Part shown: positions 11,400 to 23,339 of the stretch, in pieces
Position numbering within the stretch: the stretch's first letter is position 1
Layout: each line of letters starts with the position of its first letter
Source: Stratiolaelaps scimitus
Taxonomy: Eukaryota; Arthropoda; Arachnida; Mesostigmata; Laelapidae
DNA: 64,000 nucleotides
NCBI GenBank assembly: GCA_019614645.1
Contig: JABWDB010000038.1
Coordinates: forward strand, 1,054,001 to 1,118,000
Direction: 5' to 3'
Translations under genes and position numbers: made by a program
Notes under the pieces: model-generated
The model's database searches: none
What the model saw: only the letters and a program-made list of their open reading frames with translations
What the model was told of the DNA's origin: nothing

Positions 11400-12730
11400 A
11401 AACAAGTTCACTGCCCTCGTCTTCTGTTCCGAGTATGGAGACTCATTCGGACAATCAAGGCAATTCACACGTATAATATATCCGTCAGAACCTAATGGAA
11501 TACTGACTGACTGCATGATGCAAAACATGTAGAACTCCTGGGCATGGCTATCAAGCAGCTAAAGCATTGGCGATCCGTTTTCCATCCCTTCGTCTCATGC
11601 TCATAATAAAAGCTTATCAGCGTACGCTACTCATCGAGTGCAAAGGCTTCCGCGATAGACAAGAAAGACGGTTACTGGTATAGTTATTGGAGGCGTCTGC
11701 ATCCCTGTCGCTGGCTGCACCGAGGCGTGACTGATGCGTGTCCGGTTCAAACGGACGTCCTCATACAACATTTTCGAAGCACTCTAGCAGGTCTGGATAC
11801 CATTTTGCGGGATTGAGTCAGACAATGATTGTAAAACCTACTAAGTGTGGGATCAGAAACATCTTATCAACTGTACGGTCGCCGAAGCCAAAGTGCAGGA
11901 GCATTAGGAGTAGCTTTCTGCGAGCGACGCGTTCAAATGCTGACTTGAAGTCGAAGTACACTACACCCAGGCACTACGGCGTGTTGATTTTTGAGCTCCA
12001 TCAAATCGAGTATCAAGCAGCTAGAGCGTTGTGCTTCGCCCAGGGTGTCCTTGGCAAACTGTGTATCTGATATGAGTCCTTGCTTGTTAACATTTTCGTA
12101 AATTGTTTTATATATAATACTTGCCAGAAGCTTGCGTACTACCACGGTTAAAAACGCGGGTCTTATATTGCCTGGTCCTGTTTAGTCCTTTTTGTGGACA
12201 GGGCAAATAATGGCAATTCCAAAAATGTCAGGCATCTGAGACCAATCGATGGATCGCCTAAAGACATGTGACAGAGGAATTCAGATACAAATTCTATGCC
12301 TCTTGAACGCATACGATGATACACCATCGGGCGTTTCGCTCATCTTCGATTTCTATTTCTAAGGATACCCCAAACATTTTACGGGCTGACGTCTACGTTG
12401 TATGGGATCTTCAGGCAGAGATGGTGGATGCCTGAGATTATGCCAGTCAAGCTCGTCGCTGGACGGATACGTGGTCAAAGAGAGAGTTTTCAGTACGTAG
12501 GCTTCTCCTTGATTATCAGTTGCCATAGTTCCATCAGGGCGCTCGATTGAGCATAATGAATACTCAACGACAATTACTTTGAGAATATAATTGTAGGTCG
12601 ACTTGGGCTTGAGCGGGACAAATTTATCGATAAGTCTCCGTGTATGCGCGACGAGCATACTGTACATCCCGGTGATTCTGTGGCATTCATTCAAGAAATT
12701 TAACCAGTCCTTTCGATCTAAAACAGAATT
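11400..12730 (-). pseudogene. Decayed non-LTR retrotransposon (CR1/L2-like RT), minus strand
   Basis: Reading leftward on the minus strand, 12694-12359 gives the pre-RT linker typical of CR1-like ORF2 (LIDKFVPLKPKSTYNYILK). 12145-11975 gives IIYKTIYENVNKQGLISDTQF and LILDLMELKNQ, RT fingers blocks with the usual leading Asn/Gln context eroded. 11963-11909 gives the palm A motif YFDFKSAFERVARRKLL in another frame. A possible motif C (AYADK, second catalytic Asp lost) sits near 11615. Frameshifts and stops are frequent, so it is long dead. Ends are not visible; the left limit is approximate. Confidence 0.6.
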
Positions 12731-12931
12731 GCGGAGTGACTCCCTTTAGCATAATCCGCTATATGGCACTTGAATCATCATATACCAGCTCGTTGATAAC
12801 AAAGCCAGCCAAACAATGGTCAGACCTGAGTGGTTAGACAATACTTCAGCATTTACACCGAGTCATCATTTCATAGTACAATATCGACAAGAGCTCGGTG
12901 TGTGCGGTGCGCCTTGTCGGTATAGTAATTA

Positions 12932-13700
12932 TTAGGTTGGTACATAAGTTTTGGCAATTGCTCCCCTCTCACATTTTTGCGGCCACTGTTTGTGTACATC
13001 CATCACTCCTTCGAAGGCTCTGCCCTTTCTCTGCAAGCGGAACTTCACAGCTGTTGGTATACGCGCCATTTTCCTATTCACGGCGGCCCAAAGCGTATTT
13101 CATATAGAAAAAGGGCTCATTTTCGGCACCTGATCGTCTATGCCTTTCGCCGCGGCCAAAATGCGATGGAAACTGCTAGATAGATCTGTTTTGAGTATGG
13201 TGACGATGTCATTAGTAAGAGGACTGCTCAAAAGTGGAAGGCCATGTTCAAAAGTGGCATTTTCTACATTAAGGACCCGCTCGGGTATACCATCAAGCTT
13301 TGGTAGAAAGCGTGTTTTAAGTGGTGCCTTTACATCGGCATGAAGCATCAACTCAGTGGATAGGTTCAGTAGTGACGCCGGAACCCCAAATGAAGAAATA
13401 CTTGCATCCAAAAATGGTCATGGTTTGTTTTTGGTGGGACTGGAAGAGCATGATTTACTGAAAAAAGATGGAAAGCTATCAGACGATAAACTAGCACCTC
13501 TATGTGGCCCAATTGCATCACGTAAACCGCACTTTTGAGGAGAAAAGTACCGAGAAACGCAAGCAGGTGATCACTCAAGGCGCAGAGGTCCGCCAAAGCG
13601 ACGCTAAGCAACCTCGACTAGGAAGTTTTTACACGGCCGCCGTATTCACCTATATCTTGCACCAACCGATTATCAACCTTATTATTATTATTATTATTAT
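12932..13700 (+). mobile_element. mariner element, internally deleted and decayed
   Basis: The left terminus TTAGGTTGGTACATAAGTT starts at 12932 after a TA. The transposase N-terminus follows from about 13107 (HFRHLIVYAFRRGQ, then, after a +1 shift, FEYGDDVISKRTAQKWK, the helix-turn-helix region at 13190-13240). About 100 residues, including the first catalytic Asp, are then missing. The frame resumes near 13345 with the mariner block ending CFWWDWKS (13425-13447), QLHHVNRTFEEK, a degraded second catalytic region, and PPYSP with APTDYQ (third catalytic Asp, about 13663). An ATT microsatellite begins right after. No right terminus is visible. Confidence 0.8.
13679..13700. repeat. (ATT)n microsatellite at the end of the mariner coding remnant
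   Basis: Trinucleotide run following the codons for the third catalytic motif of the mariner transposase. Confidence 0.85.
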
Positions 13701-13852
13701 CAACCGATTACCAACAGATTATCAATCGGACCTCAAAACACCGGGTAGCTACACACCGCGTCAAAATGATAGCACCCATGTTTCCGATTTTTTTTATCTC
13801 AGCCGTAAGTAACACTGCAGTTTCGCTTTCAGTCATTGAAGTATATCACATT

Positions 13853-14260
13853 TCAAGAACATCCCACGAATATTTGGCTATCTAACTCAGACGTAGACAC
13901 TTGATATCGGCCGTCTACGAAGACCAAATCGGTCTTCCTGTTGTAGCCAATACCGGCCCAAATCATCACACCATCACCTCCCGCCTGTCGTCGACTTGGG
14001 AGTTTCTCTTTCTTCCTAATGTCATGGAAGTAATAAGAATGTCCATCAGGACCGTCGAGATTGAATCTATTTTTGTCAGAAAACCGCACACGTTGCCACT
14101 CCTCTGTAAACGAAATTTGCTCACGAGCGACGCTCAATCATTTATCTGTGTTTCAAAAATAAAGGATGCTTTTTGTCTTAATGTTTTCGTTTGAGTTTTC
14201 TATGAACAAGATGTTCTGATGCCTGTTCCCGTTGATTTTTGAGGGAATTCGCACTTTTTG
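13853..14260 (-). pseudogene. Tc3-like transposase fragment
   Basis: The minus-strand frame (start near 14137) reads FTEEWQRVRFSDKNRFNLDG. This contains the first catalytic Asp (FSD) and the LDGPDG block typical of Tc1/Tc3 transposases. GGDGVMIWAGIGYNRKTDLVF follows, the next conserved block. Coding then degrades before the second Asp (the DNA-H motif) and the final Glu. Upstream text to about 14260 may be N-terminal but is not readable. No TIRs were found. It differs in sequence from the element at 61186 and is a separate family. Confidence 0.75.
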
Positions 14261-15070
14261 CTGCAGTGTCCATCTTTCTGATCCTATCGAAACCACTCAG
14301 TATTCGAAAGGAAGCCACGTTCCTGCCAAGTATGAGCGCATTGTGTCGCGTAGTTCGGACTGTGCGCCATTCGAAAGGCGCGCCAATTCGAATGAAATTC
14401 CCTAATAATTTTGACATCTGCACATGGTAGTCTGTGTTTGACAACCATAAGGACTCTTCCGCCAAGGAATGTTCTGTCTTTCCGAGATACAACAAAAAGT
14501 CCATGGCAATTAACTTCGACTGAGTTCACCGTATCTTGGGATAACCATGATACGGTTATCAGCTCAATGTCGACTGTTGATGTTTTGAATATTGATGTAG
14601 TACGTCAATAGAGCATTTTTACAAAGAGAGCGCAATGGAGACTCCTATGTTTGGATGTTCTATCTAGGGGACGACATGTTTACGCTCCAGGGATCTCACG
14701 ACCTGATGACCTGTAAAATGTACTCCTATGGCATTTCACGATTCTCTTCTTTCGCTTCGCGGGTAAAGCGGACTTCGGTGGGGTTGAGGCCCAGCCAGGA
14801 AAAGCCACTCGTTCTTCCTGCCCAGTTGAGGTTTCGGCTACGACACTTTTCACTGCTGCAGCAAACGACTCACTACCAGTACCAGGCCGATCTCCCGTAT
14901 CGTCATGTTTAGGTGCTAGCGAAGAACTGGCCATATAATTCATAACATCCTTATATACTTATTGCTGAAGGCCTGGGTACTGAGTGGAGAGACGAAGTGG
15001 AAGAGTGAGGTCTCTTGTAAGTAGCGCGTTTAGGTACATTTCAGGTGGCAGCCATATGGCCGGACTCACC

Positions 15071-15128
15071 CCGAACTTAAGCATTGCAAAGATTGCAGTT
15101 CCTTTAATAAACCAATGAACCTCTACCT
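15071..15128 (+). repeat. Dispersed repeat tail, copy 4
   Basis: TTAAGCATTGCAAAGATTGCAG, then TTCCTTTAATAAACCAATGAACC and TACCTTTACC: the same tail as at 1990-2033. What lies upstream is not clearly SINE. From 14260 to 15070 I see nothing else recognisable. Confidence 0.65.
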
Positions 15129-15214
15129 TTACCGCAATTCCTGTAGGCCGCATCGCTTTTGTATATTGTCTTTACGTGGCCCAGCTTCTGAGATCTTTTT
15201 TTTTTAAAGGGGGG

Positions 15215-15244
15215 GGTGTTGGCATTCTAATGCATGCCAACACC
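15215..15244. repeat. Perfect 11-bp inverted repeat (hairpin)
   Basis: GGTGTTGGCAT and ATGCCAACACC flank an 8-nt loop. It follows a T-run and a G-run (15195-15216). Role unknown. Confidence 0.6.
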
Positions 15245-15435
15245 ATGCTGTGGTCAATAGGGTGTCTGTAGAAAGCCCTGTGTATGTAAACATGCAGTGA
15301 ATATGACACATACAGGGGGTGTACGGTGCCTTCCTTTCTGCACAGTGCTAGCTATGCCGCAGACCACATTAGTTGCCACTACTACTTAACAAATCTTATT
15401 GCGGAGATACTGCCCATAAAAGTAAATATGACTCC

Positions 15436-15512
15436 ACTCAGAATTGAACCTCAGACTCCACAAAACACCCTTTTTGGTACTGCCTACCTTGTCCACCACG
15501 CCATGCCCGCCA
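15436..15512 (-). repeat. tRNA-like SINE module
   Basis: On the minus strand an A-box-like TGGCGTGGTGGACAAGG (15504-15488) precedes a B-box-like GAGGTTCAATTC (15452-15441), with tRNA-like spacing. This fits a tRNA-derived SINE head rather than an intact tRNA, since the T-stem pairs poorly. From 15610 to 17330 I see no supported gene or repeat. Confidence 0.4.
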
Positions 15513-17339
15513 GCTTCAGATATCTAATACAAGCAAACGGAGCTCCAGTATACATGGTGACCTTGTGCGATTGGCGCCCAGACATACTTCGCTCGGTTGA
15601 AGACTAGTGAAATGCAAAATAACCTTGTCTAGGAGGATTAAGAAAAGGTCTCCAACTAACTCCTTCAATGAGTCTCTTGATGTGGGTCGTTCCGGAAACG
15701 GGTTGACAGAACCTTATCGTCCGTGCAACGTCTTTCTATATTACTGATCCTCGCTCAATCATGTGACAGTCTTCGATATTATGTCACTTCGTCGGAGCTC
15801 GATACTATCCACAATCTCATTGGAGCACACATCTAAGAACAACCTTAGAGCAGAATGGGTGGAGATTTAAATTATTCTTCCCCTTCTGTAACCTCTAACT
15901 GTTATAATTCTTTATGTTTGTTTGTATATGCAGCATTGGCTTGGTAAGAGCTTTGCAGTTTGAAGCTTCCCCCTGCCACATTTATATGATAGCGGACAGA
16001 TGACAACTTACACGGGACTGCCCCAGTCTTTCTCACTATTCTATTCGTAGTTCATGTGCTACACCTGAACTATCCTAAGCGAGTCAGGGCCAAAGAGGAA
16101 TAGTGCCCGTAATCACTCGCTTTCCACACTGTTAATGATGGCTGCCCCGACGGTTGGGAACTACTGTGCATTACAGCGTTAATTGTTCCCTTGGGCTGTG
16201 AACGTAAAACGAAAAGCAAAAGGGATGACATTTCCCCTGATCCGAAGGATGCGGCTTCAACGGGACACCCGGAGATAAAGCGAACGGATCACGGGATGAT
16301 GGGGCGGGGATTTCGGGAAGCTAGGGGAAACTAAAAGCGCCCTCATGGAACAGAGCTGCCAATGGAGTATATTAGGGAAGTCGCTTGCTTCAGCTGATGG
16401 CAGCCGGAGAAGCTATGGCAGCAGGACGAAGGGAGCCCGTGATAGATACGAAGAGAACCGCTGACTGAGTGACATTGTAGCTTGAGGAGAGGATCAGTCT
16501 CTCGGCAAAGCATGGTACGAAGAGGAGCGAAACTGAGTCGCTACGAGGGAGACAGAGACCCCTTCGGTCGTGGTCGAGTTCACATCCGAAGCAAACCTTC
16601 TTTCGCTAGGCATTGGAGATCCACGTACAATCCGTCAGTTTGACAGGCGGCGCTGGTTAAACGAATAACTGTAACGCACGCTCAACCAAGCACGGAGACT
16701 GAGAGATGGCGTTTGGCTGAAAACTCACGAACGACCTTTTCCAAGTAGAATAGCTGCTAGGTTGGTTCAAACCACATTTTCGACCGTTTCAGGACTAATA
16801 GCGCAAGGAGACATTTGCCAGCTGACTTTAAGCGAACGACTATCCACACACAATCGGTTGAAGCAAATACCCTAATATAATGGCTCCGTCCGCATAAGCA
16901 TTATGTTTCAGTGTGACAATTTTGAACGAACTGCACATGCTCATGTGAAACTTGTACATGATCGCTCGATTAAATGGGGCGCATGCGTTGTAATACCGTA
17001 AGGAATTCTATCACGCGGTTCTCGATGCTTGGATGCAGGGCCTCTATAACATCACCCGCGAATGTATACCTCGCTATTGCGTGAGCTACCTCCCGTAATT
17101 TCATTGGTCAGCTCGCGCACAAAACTCGTTCACTTAAGTCAGCAAAAAAGTTTGCAGTGGCGGCAAAAGGATTTTTAATGAACACTGTGAAATAATTGTG
17201 ATAAGGGTTACGGCTACACGTGTTGTTGACACTGTAATGTGTAAATAATATTATATTGTATATATTATATTGTGTATATCGCGATATCATCAACTGTGTA
17301 ATTTAGTTTCGAATATCGTGCATTTATATGTAATACTTT

Positions 17340-17492
17340 TAGTGTCAGTGTGAGCTGGGGTGCAAAAAAACACCCCCCTTATATTTTATTTTTTTCTCTT
17401 TTATTTATTTCTTATTTTATCGAGAACTAAAGCGTATTGGTTTGCAGTTCCGAAAATAAACTTGATTTTGAAACTTTGAAACTTTGAAAACT
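17340..17492 (+). repeat. LINE-like 3' end with short tandem tail
   Basis: A hairpin-like GGGGTGC, A-run, CACCCCCC (17356-17378) is followed by a T-rich stretch, AATAAACTTG (17456-17465), and a tail of repeated TTTGAAAC units (17467-17491). CR1/I-type LINEs often end in such short repeats. The coding part is absent or unreadable. From 17493 to 20290 no gene is supported. Confidence 0.45.
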
Positions 17493-20293
17493 GGAGGACG
17501 AACCACACGGAATAAGCAGATTTGTAGTCGGCTGCAGCTTGATTTTTTTATCGCGTTCAGCCTTCGATGAACACCATCCTCAGGCCTTCGCGTCGCCAAT
17601 TTCTGACAGTATCTAGTATGAGCAGGCGTATTTGAACCTGTACCCTAGCGAAAAAGGTTGGGTGCGGCATTGTCGCCTGCTTGGGACGATACTGTCTATT
17701 CCCTTTCGCTGGGCGATGCACCACATGTTTGTGAAGGTGTTGAGCACTGCCTTGGGTTGACCTACGATCTTTCCTCAACACGGAGCATCAGGCTTCCTCG
17801 GTCGTCCCCCGATCCGCGAGACAGAGCCTGGACGCTGATCTGGAGTTCCGGAGGCCAAATCCAAAACCAGAAGCAGCGCTACTGGGAGACGAGACCTCGC
17901 TGTCCGTTGACTGTAACACACACATAGTTTGAGATGGATGAGGTTGCTTGGTGGCGATGTCGGCTTTGCTACCAGTGGTTCGTTGGTGTATCTCTATCAG
18001 TTCTGTAGCGCTACTTCGTTGGAAACTCGCTATTGCTATCGGATGTAGGTTAACTGCTGTCCCGTCCGGCCGACAAGTTCACGTAAGTGTAGCAAGGAAC
18101 TAGCCTGTCTGAAGTAATCGTACCTTTTGAAATCTGGTCGTCAAAAAATCCAGGAATATTAATCGGATCTAATATTTGCCCTATACATATCTAAAAAAAA
18201 CTGGAATATGCCGGGCCTGTGAACTTCTACTTTATTTTATTAGTATTTTCTTTACTTTCATGATTTGGCCCATGTTAATAAGGTAACATTTCAATACCCG
18301 AATAACAATCTAGATAAGTCGCGTCCACTTGGTAGATCATATGATATATCGCAATACAATGGTGTTGCCTGCATTGATATATTCGTATAAGTGCTTGAGA
18401 GCCCGCTTACGAGACAGTTCATCTATTCGCTGCAATGCGCTTTCTCTGTCAGGAGCTTGGCAGAAGTGCCGATTGACTCATGCCCAAACCAGCGAAACGT
18501 GAGGTGCAATTCTAGGTTTTGTTATGTAAATCACTGTCTTTTGATAGCTGAAAATGAAACTTCGCGTTCCACAAGACGGAAGTCAGCCTTTTCGATTTGA
18601 GAGCGTCAGCGATATTGAAAAGAAATCGCACAATTTCTAAGGACTGTAATAGAAGATAATAAATAGCATACTCAAGACCAAAAGAAGAATATTCGAGACC
18701 AAATTTTCTTCCTTTTGCCACCTTTTTTAACTGAAAACTTCACGACGAACAAACGGAACTAATAGACATGTATAAATATGATAAACCTTGGTTTACAGCT
18801 CTATGCTAGGTGCAATCAAGAATGTCGCGAATTCTCACAAATCTGTTCGTAGACGCCATCCAAACAACGAGACATAAACAGAAATACCAAACAAGGTTGT
18901 ACTTTACTTTATACTACTTTTTTTATACTATGCTTGCTTTTGAATGTCATTTTATCCAAGTGAGTAATCAGTGTGGTAAAATTACATTAAAGAGCATTCA
19001 TTAGCGTAGCTTGCCCACGACTGAAGGGTTTAACGGTGCCTTTTTGAGCTGCTTCCATAGAGCAAACGCAGTGTGTTAACAGGACCCCAGGCCAGTCCCT
19101 TGCTATTCTGAAAAGGGTTTTATGCTATTGATCTTACTATTAAAAACGATAATATATTCTCACAAGGGAGCGTTGCGTGTTTTGCTCCCAATATCGATAT
19201 CACACCAGTGGAGAAAGCCCATAAAATCGTCGAGTGCAAAAGGCGCGAATGATATCAGCAGGCGAGCCGATACATTATGCTAGCGGCGTATACATAAATA
19301 CATGGCTATTAAAAGTTTTTTTGCTGGCAACAGAAAGCGAACTTAAATAGCGTGAAACATCGGTTGGCTATCTCTCCAGTTTCGCTTATCTGACGCAGAC
19401 CTTTACTATTGGTTCAATAAACAATATTGTGGCCGATAATCATCATCTTTTTCGAAGTTTAGCGAATTCATTGAGGAACGTTATGGCTAGGCTTGTACAG
19501 CAGTGAAGATGAATACTTCCTGTGTGCAGTGGCTCTCGGCAAAAAAGCCCCAGAGAAGGATACACCTCATTTCACATGTGAGATACCGAAATGTTTTTTG
19601 AGAAAAGTCGTTTTCATAATAATCAAAATGGTCCCTTTCATATTCCAATTTAATTTTGCTGTGTAATTTCTGTGTAGCTTCTATAAAAAAAAAGGGAATA
19701 AAGCAAAAGTGTGGTGTGTGCGTCACTCGTAGTAGCTCCCGGCAGCATTATATGTTCTGGCTAACGATAAGCGTTGACTAGACTATGTTGGTAAGTAAAT
19801 GTTAACATCTGAATAAATAATATCCAGCGGCTCTGCACCAATGGGTGTCTGCCCAGTGTACTTTACGCGCACCGCCTGACGTCGCATGAACTACTCCAGT
19901 ATACGCGAAACTGTCCCACTTCGAGCGAGAATAGAAACGAAAAGCATCGGACATTTAATTGGCTGATTGATGGATACATTTGTCGTAAATGAGCCAGCCT
20001 TCCTCACCTAAAAGACCAAGCCTGGAAATGAAAACCTCCTGGATGAGTACGCGCCCTTTAGGGTTTTGATGCCCACCGTTACATATTTGCATTTCGAATG
20101 GGTCCGTCGTATGAAGCAATGCCGAAAACAGTATCGTAGACTAATTTTGCCTGCGAGTCAATCGGGAAAATTTTATTTATTTGGAATTTAGTAACAACAA
20201 CCTATCGGTTAAACCAGTGGAAATCGCCCATTATCCCACAGCGAGATGTCGAGTTATCGTCACTCCTCTACACTTTTAGGTACTTAGTAATTT

Positions 20294-20294
20294 C

Positions 20295-20326
<32 letters not shown>
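20294..20326. repeat. (TA)n microsatellite at the left edge of the palindrome
   Basis: A TA run of more than 30 nt that continues into the inverted repeat described next. Confidence 0.9.
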
Positions 20327-20330
<4 letters not shown>

Positions 20331-20492
20331 AGCAAGGGGAATGGTACGTAAAGAGGATCTAATCTCATATCGTATATTATATATATATATATAATATTAT
20401 ATATATAATATCGTATATTATATATATATATATATATAATATACGATATGAGATTAGATCCTCTTTACGTACCATTCCCCTTGCTTATTATA
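20325..20492. repeat. Large near-perfect palindrome
   Basis: The left arm (20327-20390: AATAAGCAAGGGGAATGG, then GTACGTAAAGAGGATC and CTCATATCGTATATTAT) is repeated as an exact reverse complement at 20430-20491. At least 54 bp of non-TA sequence per arm is identical. The centre (20391-20430) is TA-rich and holds a third partial copy of CGTATATTATA. Such a structure can fold into a cruciform or hairpin. Perfect arm identity suggests a recent origin or gene conversion; it could also be a fold-back element or an assembly artefact. Confidence 0.9.
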
Positions 20493-20762
20493 TATATTAT
20501 ATATAATTATATGACAGTCCCTAGATTACTAGAGTACTCATGTCTATGCTTCATATATAGGACATCGATGGGTCAAATGGTACCAGGTAATTATAGTTTT
20601 ATATCTACTAAAACCTGGTCAATTTTCCGGATCTGCACTACATCCTTACGATGAATACGGAGCGAGTTGAAGGGCGTACCCTCCAAGAGACTTCAACTTG
20701 ACATCTTCGAGGCGCTTCCCTCAGGTCTCCTAGGTCCCGCGTGTGCACACACACACGCGCAC

Positions 20763-20768
20763 TCAGTT
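20763..20768 (+). promoter_or_regulatory. Possible initiator (TCAGTT)
   Basis: TCAGTT matches the arthropod initiator consensus and lies about 80 bp upstream of a candidate start codon at 20845, at the edge of a GC-rich stretch. There is no independent evidence of transcription. Confidence 0.25.
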
Positions 20769-20844
20769 CCCGTCTTATGAAGAGGAGAAAAGTTATTTAA
20801 AATTGCGCGTCTTATCCTGGACATGCACAACCCCCCGCTCAACG

Positions 20845-21113
20845 ATGCCTTCTCCCTACGAGCACGGCCAGTTCGCTGGGCCGAGTGGAAAAGCGAAGCC
20901 AGCGCCTTATTCCACACTGTACTCGCAGCATTTCCCGGATTCGCCCAGCCAGGCCTATCCTCCAAGTGCAAACACACTTGAAGAGGACCTAGGTTGCTGC
21001 ATATCATGCCAGGCAGTGGGCAACCAGCAGGCGCCGACGAATATCTCAGAGCGTTGCAGTGGAACGGTGCATGGCCCTAAACGCGTAAGGGACGCGTTGA
21101 CTTACAGAGAAAT
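20845..21113 (+). CDS. Candidate first coding exon, unrecognised Pro/Ser/Tyr-rich protein
   Basis: ATG at 20845 in good context (AACGATGC) opens 89 codons plus two bases, ending at a consensus donor (AAAT|GTAAGT, GT at 21114-21115). The N-terminus reads MPSPYEHGQFAGPS and continues Pro-, Ser-, Tyr- and Gln-rich (PYSTLYSQHFPDSPSQAYPP), the composition of disordered regions in transcription regulators. A CISCQAVG segment follows. Third positions favour C/G, unlike neighbouring AT-rich DNA, and a possible initiator lies 80 bp upstream. No downstream exon could be assigned, so the family is unknown. The frame also stays open upstream of the ATG. Confidence 0.4.
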
Positions 21114-21119
21114 GTAAGT

Positions 21120-22320
21120 CCTACTGCCCTGCCCCTACGTCGGGGCGACACACGATACGCGATAAACGCAAGCAAGCATCGTCCTCTTCCGCGGCCTCCG
21201 CTGGCCGGCAGCCCCAAACACCCCCAGAGACTCCTGATGCTTGCCTACTTGGCTGGCTTGAAGCAACCCGCACGCCAGCCATCGTAGGCGCCTGTGGCAT
21301 CTCTCGCTCTCTCGCATAAGCTAGCGGCGGCGCCACTCTCTGTCTCTCTCTTCCTCTGTGGCCGCAGTGGCAGAGATAGACGGTAGACATCGACACGCCG
21401 GGGGCTACATGACCGTGGTCGTGCGATATACATATATATATATATATGCGGCGATATATATAAGTGTTGGCTGGTCGGACCGCCGGTCGGTTGGCGGCTG
21501 GCTGCTTGGTTGGTTGGGTGTCTGTGTCGGCTTCTCTCTTACCCGGATGCCTGCGTGCCTTCCTAAGCCGGCCTCCCGGCCCGCCGGCCGACTCACAAGA
21601 AGGAGTGCGCGTAGCATTCCCAACATTCCTTCGAATATTGCCGCCAAAACTCTCTCTGTCTGTCTGTCTTTAGACGGAAGGCAACGAACCCGCGCCGTCC
21701 CTGTTTGCACGCAACGGTTCTACCCCATCTACTAGGTAAGGCATGCCACCTCCCCGTAGGCATATGAACGTGGTACACGAGCGACACTGCGCTGCATCGC
21801 GCTAACTTCTCGCCGCGCCACTAACATACCCCGCTTTTTCACCGAGGCTCATACACGAGGTGCACACACATGTGGTGTGAACAACGGCTGCCGGCTGCCT
21901 GCCTGCTTGCTTGCTTGCTTGCTTGCCTGGCCGAGTAGACGAGTTCAACGCATATTTCCGTGGTGCTGCTGCTGCCGCTAGCAAAAGGAAACCGCACTTT
22001 CACGCGCAGCATCGGATCGCCCGTGGGAGATCCAGAGAGCGGCCGCAAGCCCGCCCACACGGTGGTCTTTCTTCAGGGAGACAGGCAGGTGAAGAGACAG
22101 GCCATCGTTTCGTCTTCTCATTCAATGAATATCTGCTGGAATGACTCCCGTGTACCAGCCAGCGCCACCGTCACAGTCACCCAGAACTCGCACACGGTAG
22201 TCGCTGGCAATCTTCTTTTGCAACAGCAGCGTCAGCCGACTACCCATCCAACTGCTGAGCACTCACCATCGTCTACACCACGACTACCGCCACGTGCAAT
22301 TCGAAACTAAAAATGCTGGC
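21120..22320. other. GC-rich, CpG-rich low-complexity region
   Basis: Contrasts sharply with the flanking AT-rich DNA. It has CT-rich runs, CTGT/CTCT repeats (21330-21360, 21648-21672), a TA/CATA run (21425-21465), a GCTT repeat (21898-21926) and a consensus-like donor (TAG|GTAAGG at 21736). Open frames cover it on both strands and several look equally good, so none is called. It may be 5' UTR, first intron or promoter sequence of the gene starting near 20.8 kb. Confidence 0.45.
21898..21926. repeat. (GCTT)n / (GCCT)n microsatellite
   Basis: Tetranucleotide run in the GC-rich region. Confidence 0.85.
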
Positions 22321-23124
22321 AGAGTATTTTGCAAGTCAGAGAAAGGCAGTTTTGATCATTGAGAGACCTCAATAGCAGGCTGGAGTCTATCATACGTCGA
22401 GTACCTGTTTCACAGTATTTACCTGTTTCACACCTATTTGCTTATAGGCTGTTTAACAAGCAAAGGTAAATATTACTGTGAGCTAAGCTAGTTGTATTTG
22501 GGGTTCAGGCACCGCCAAGGACTTTTGAGAGGACAAATTATGAGCGAATGGACCAAGCTTAAGCCATATGACAACCAATGTCGATCCAAATGTAAGAAAT
22601 TTTACGCAAACCTGGGTAAATTGGTTGAGCCGTTTCAAAGGCGCATGAAAGCGGGGTAGCTCATGGTGCTCCGCTATTCGTAATATAAAATCAAGGTATG
22701 AACGTTTGTTATCACCATGGGAATAAATCCGGAGTAATTCAAAGAGAAATGTATATTTCAACTCTAGTGCCACAAAATGGCATTGTGCCCAGACTCCGTT
22801 AGAGACGCCGGCGAGTGGACATTTCATCACTTAACGATGGGTGACACATCGGAAAAGTCAATACATAGAGTACACTCTTCTGCTGCTGGTTCTACTACCA
22901 GTGTGCCAAATCACTATCCTCGATATACTAACATAGACATAGAGGGTTATTGCTGCTGATTCTGTCACCCTGTTGGTTCGGCGCATTTGCTTGTTGTTCA
23001 TAGAGTTCGAAATGCCCTTTCATTAGTCAGGTTGCTGCAGTTCGAGCGTCGCTACTGCATTGGCGGCGTCAAATTGACGCACGAAATTGAAAATTGACGA
23101 TGAAGGCTGTATGGCCATATGGTG

Positions 23125-23184
23125 ATGGAAGCGGCGGCGGCGGCAACGGCAGCAGCAGCAGCAGCAGAAATGTTGCCACTGTCA
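23125..23184 (+). repeat. (GCN)n trinucleotide run, poly-Ala if translated
   Basis: GCG and GCA repeats (23131-23166). An ATG at 23125 would give a 19-residue Ala-rich peptide. The run is treated as a microsatellite; coding is not supported. From 22320 to 23840 I see nothing else except the GA repeat next to it. Confidence 0.7.
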
Positions 23185-23309
23185 TGAGCTGCGCTGTGTG
23201 TCATCGATGTTATTGGCTTTTTCTGCGCGATGCTGCGAAATACGGAGGTACGGCCTGGAGTTAACTTGAAGTTATTGGTGTTCCCTCATATCGCATCATC
23301 GAGAAAAGG

Positions 23310-23339
23310 AAAGAGAGAAAGAGAGAGAGAGAGAGAGAG
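23310..23339. repeat. (GA)n microsatellite
   Basis: Purine dinucleotide run. Confidence 0.9.

Noticed and set aside
11216..11528. Opposing 84-86-codon ORFs at the edge of a LINE remnant
   Set aside because: No RT or endonuclease motif can be read there, so they are treated as part of the uncertain border.
21358..22310. Several ORFs of 60-125 codons on both strands
   Set aside because: They are low-complexity translations of CT, TA and GCTT repeats in a GC-rich region; some use GTG starts only.
22483..22830. 115-codon ORF on the minus strand
   Set aside because: No recognisable motif and no codon or splice support; the length is expected by chance in 64 kb read in six frames.
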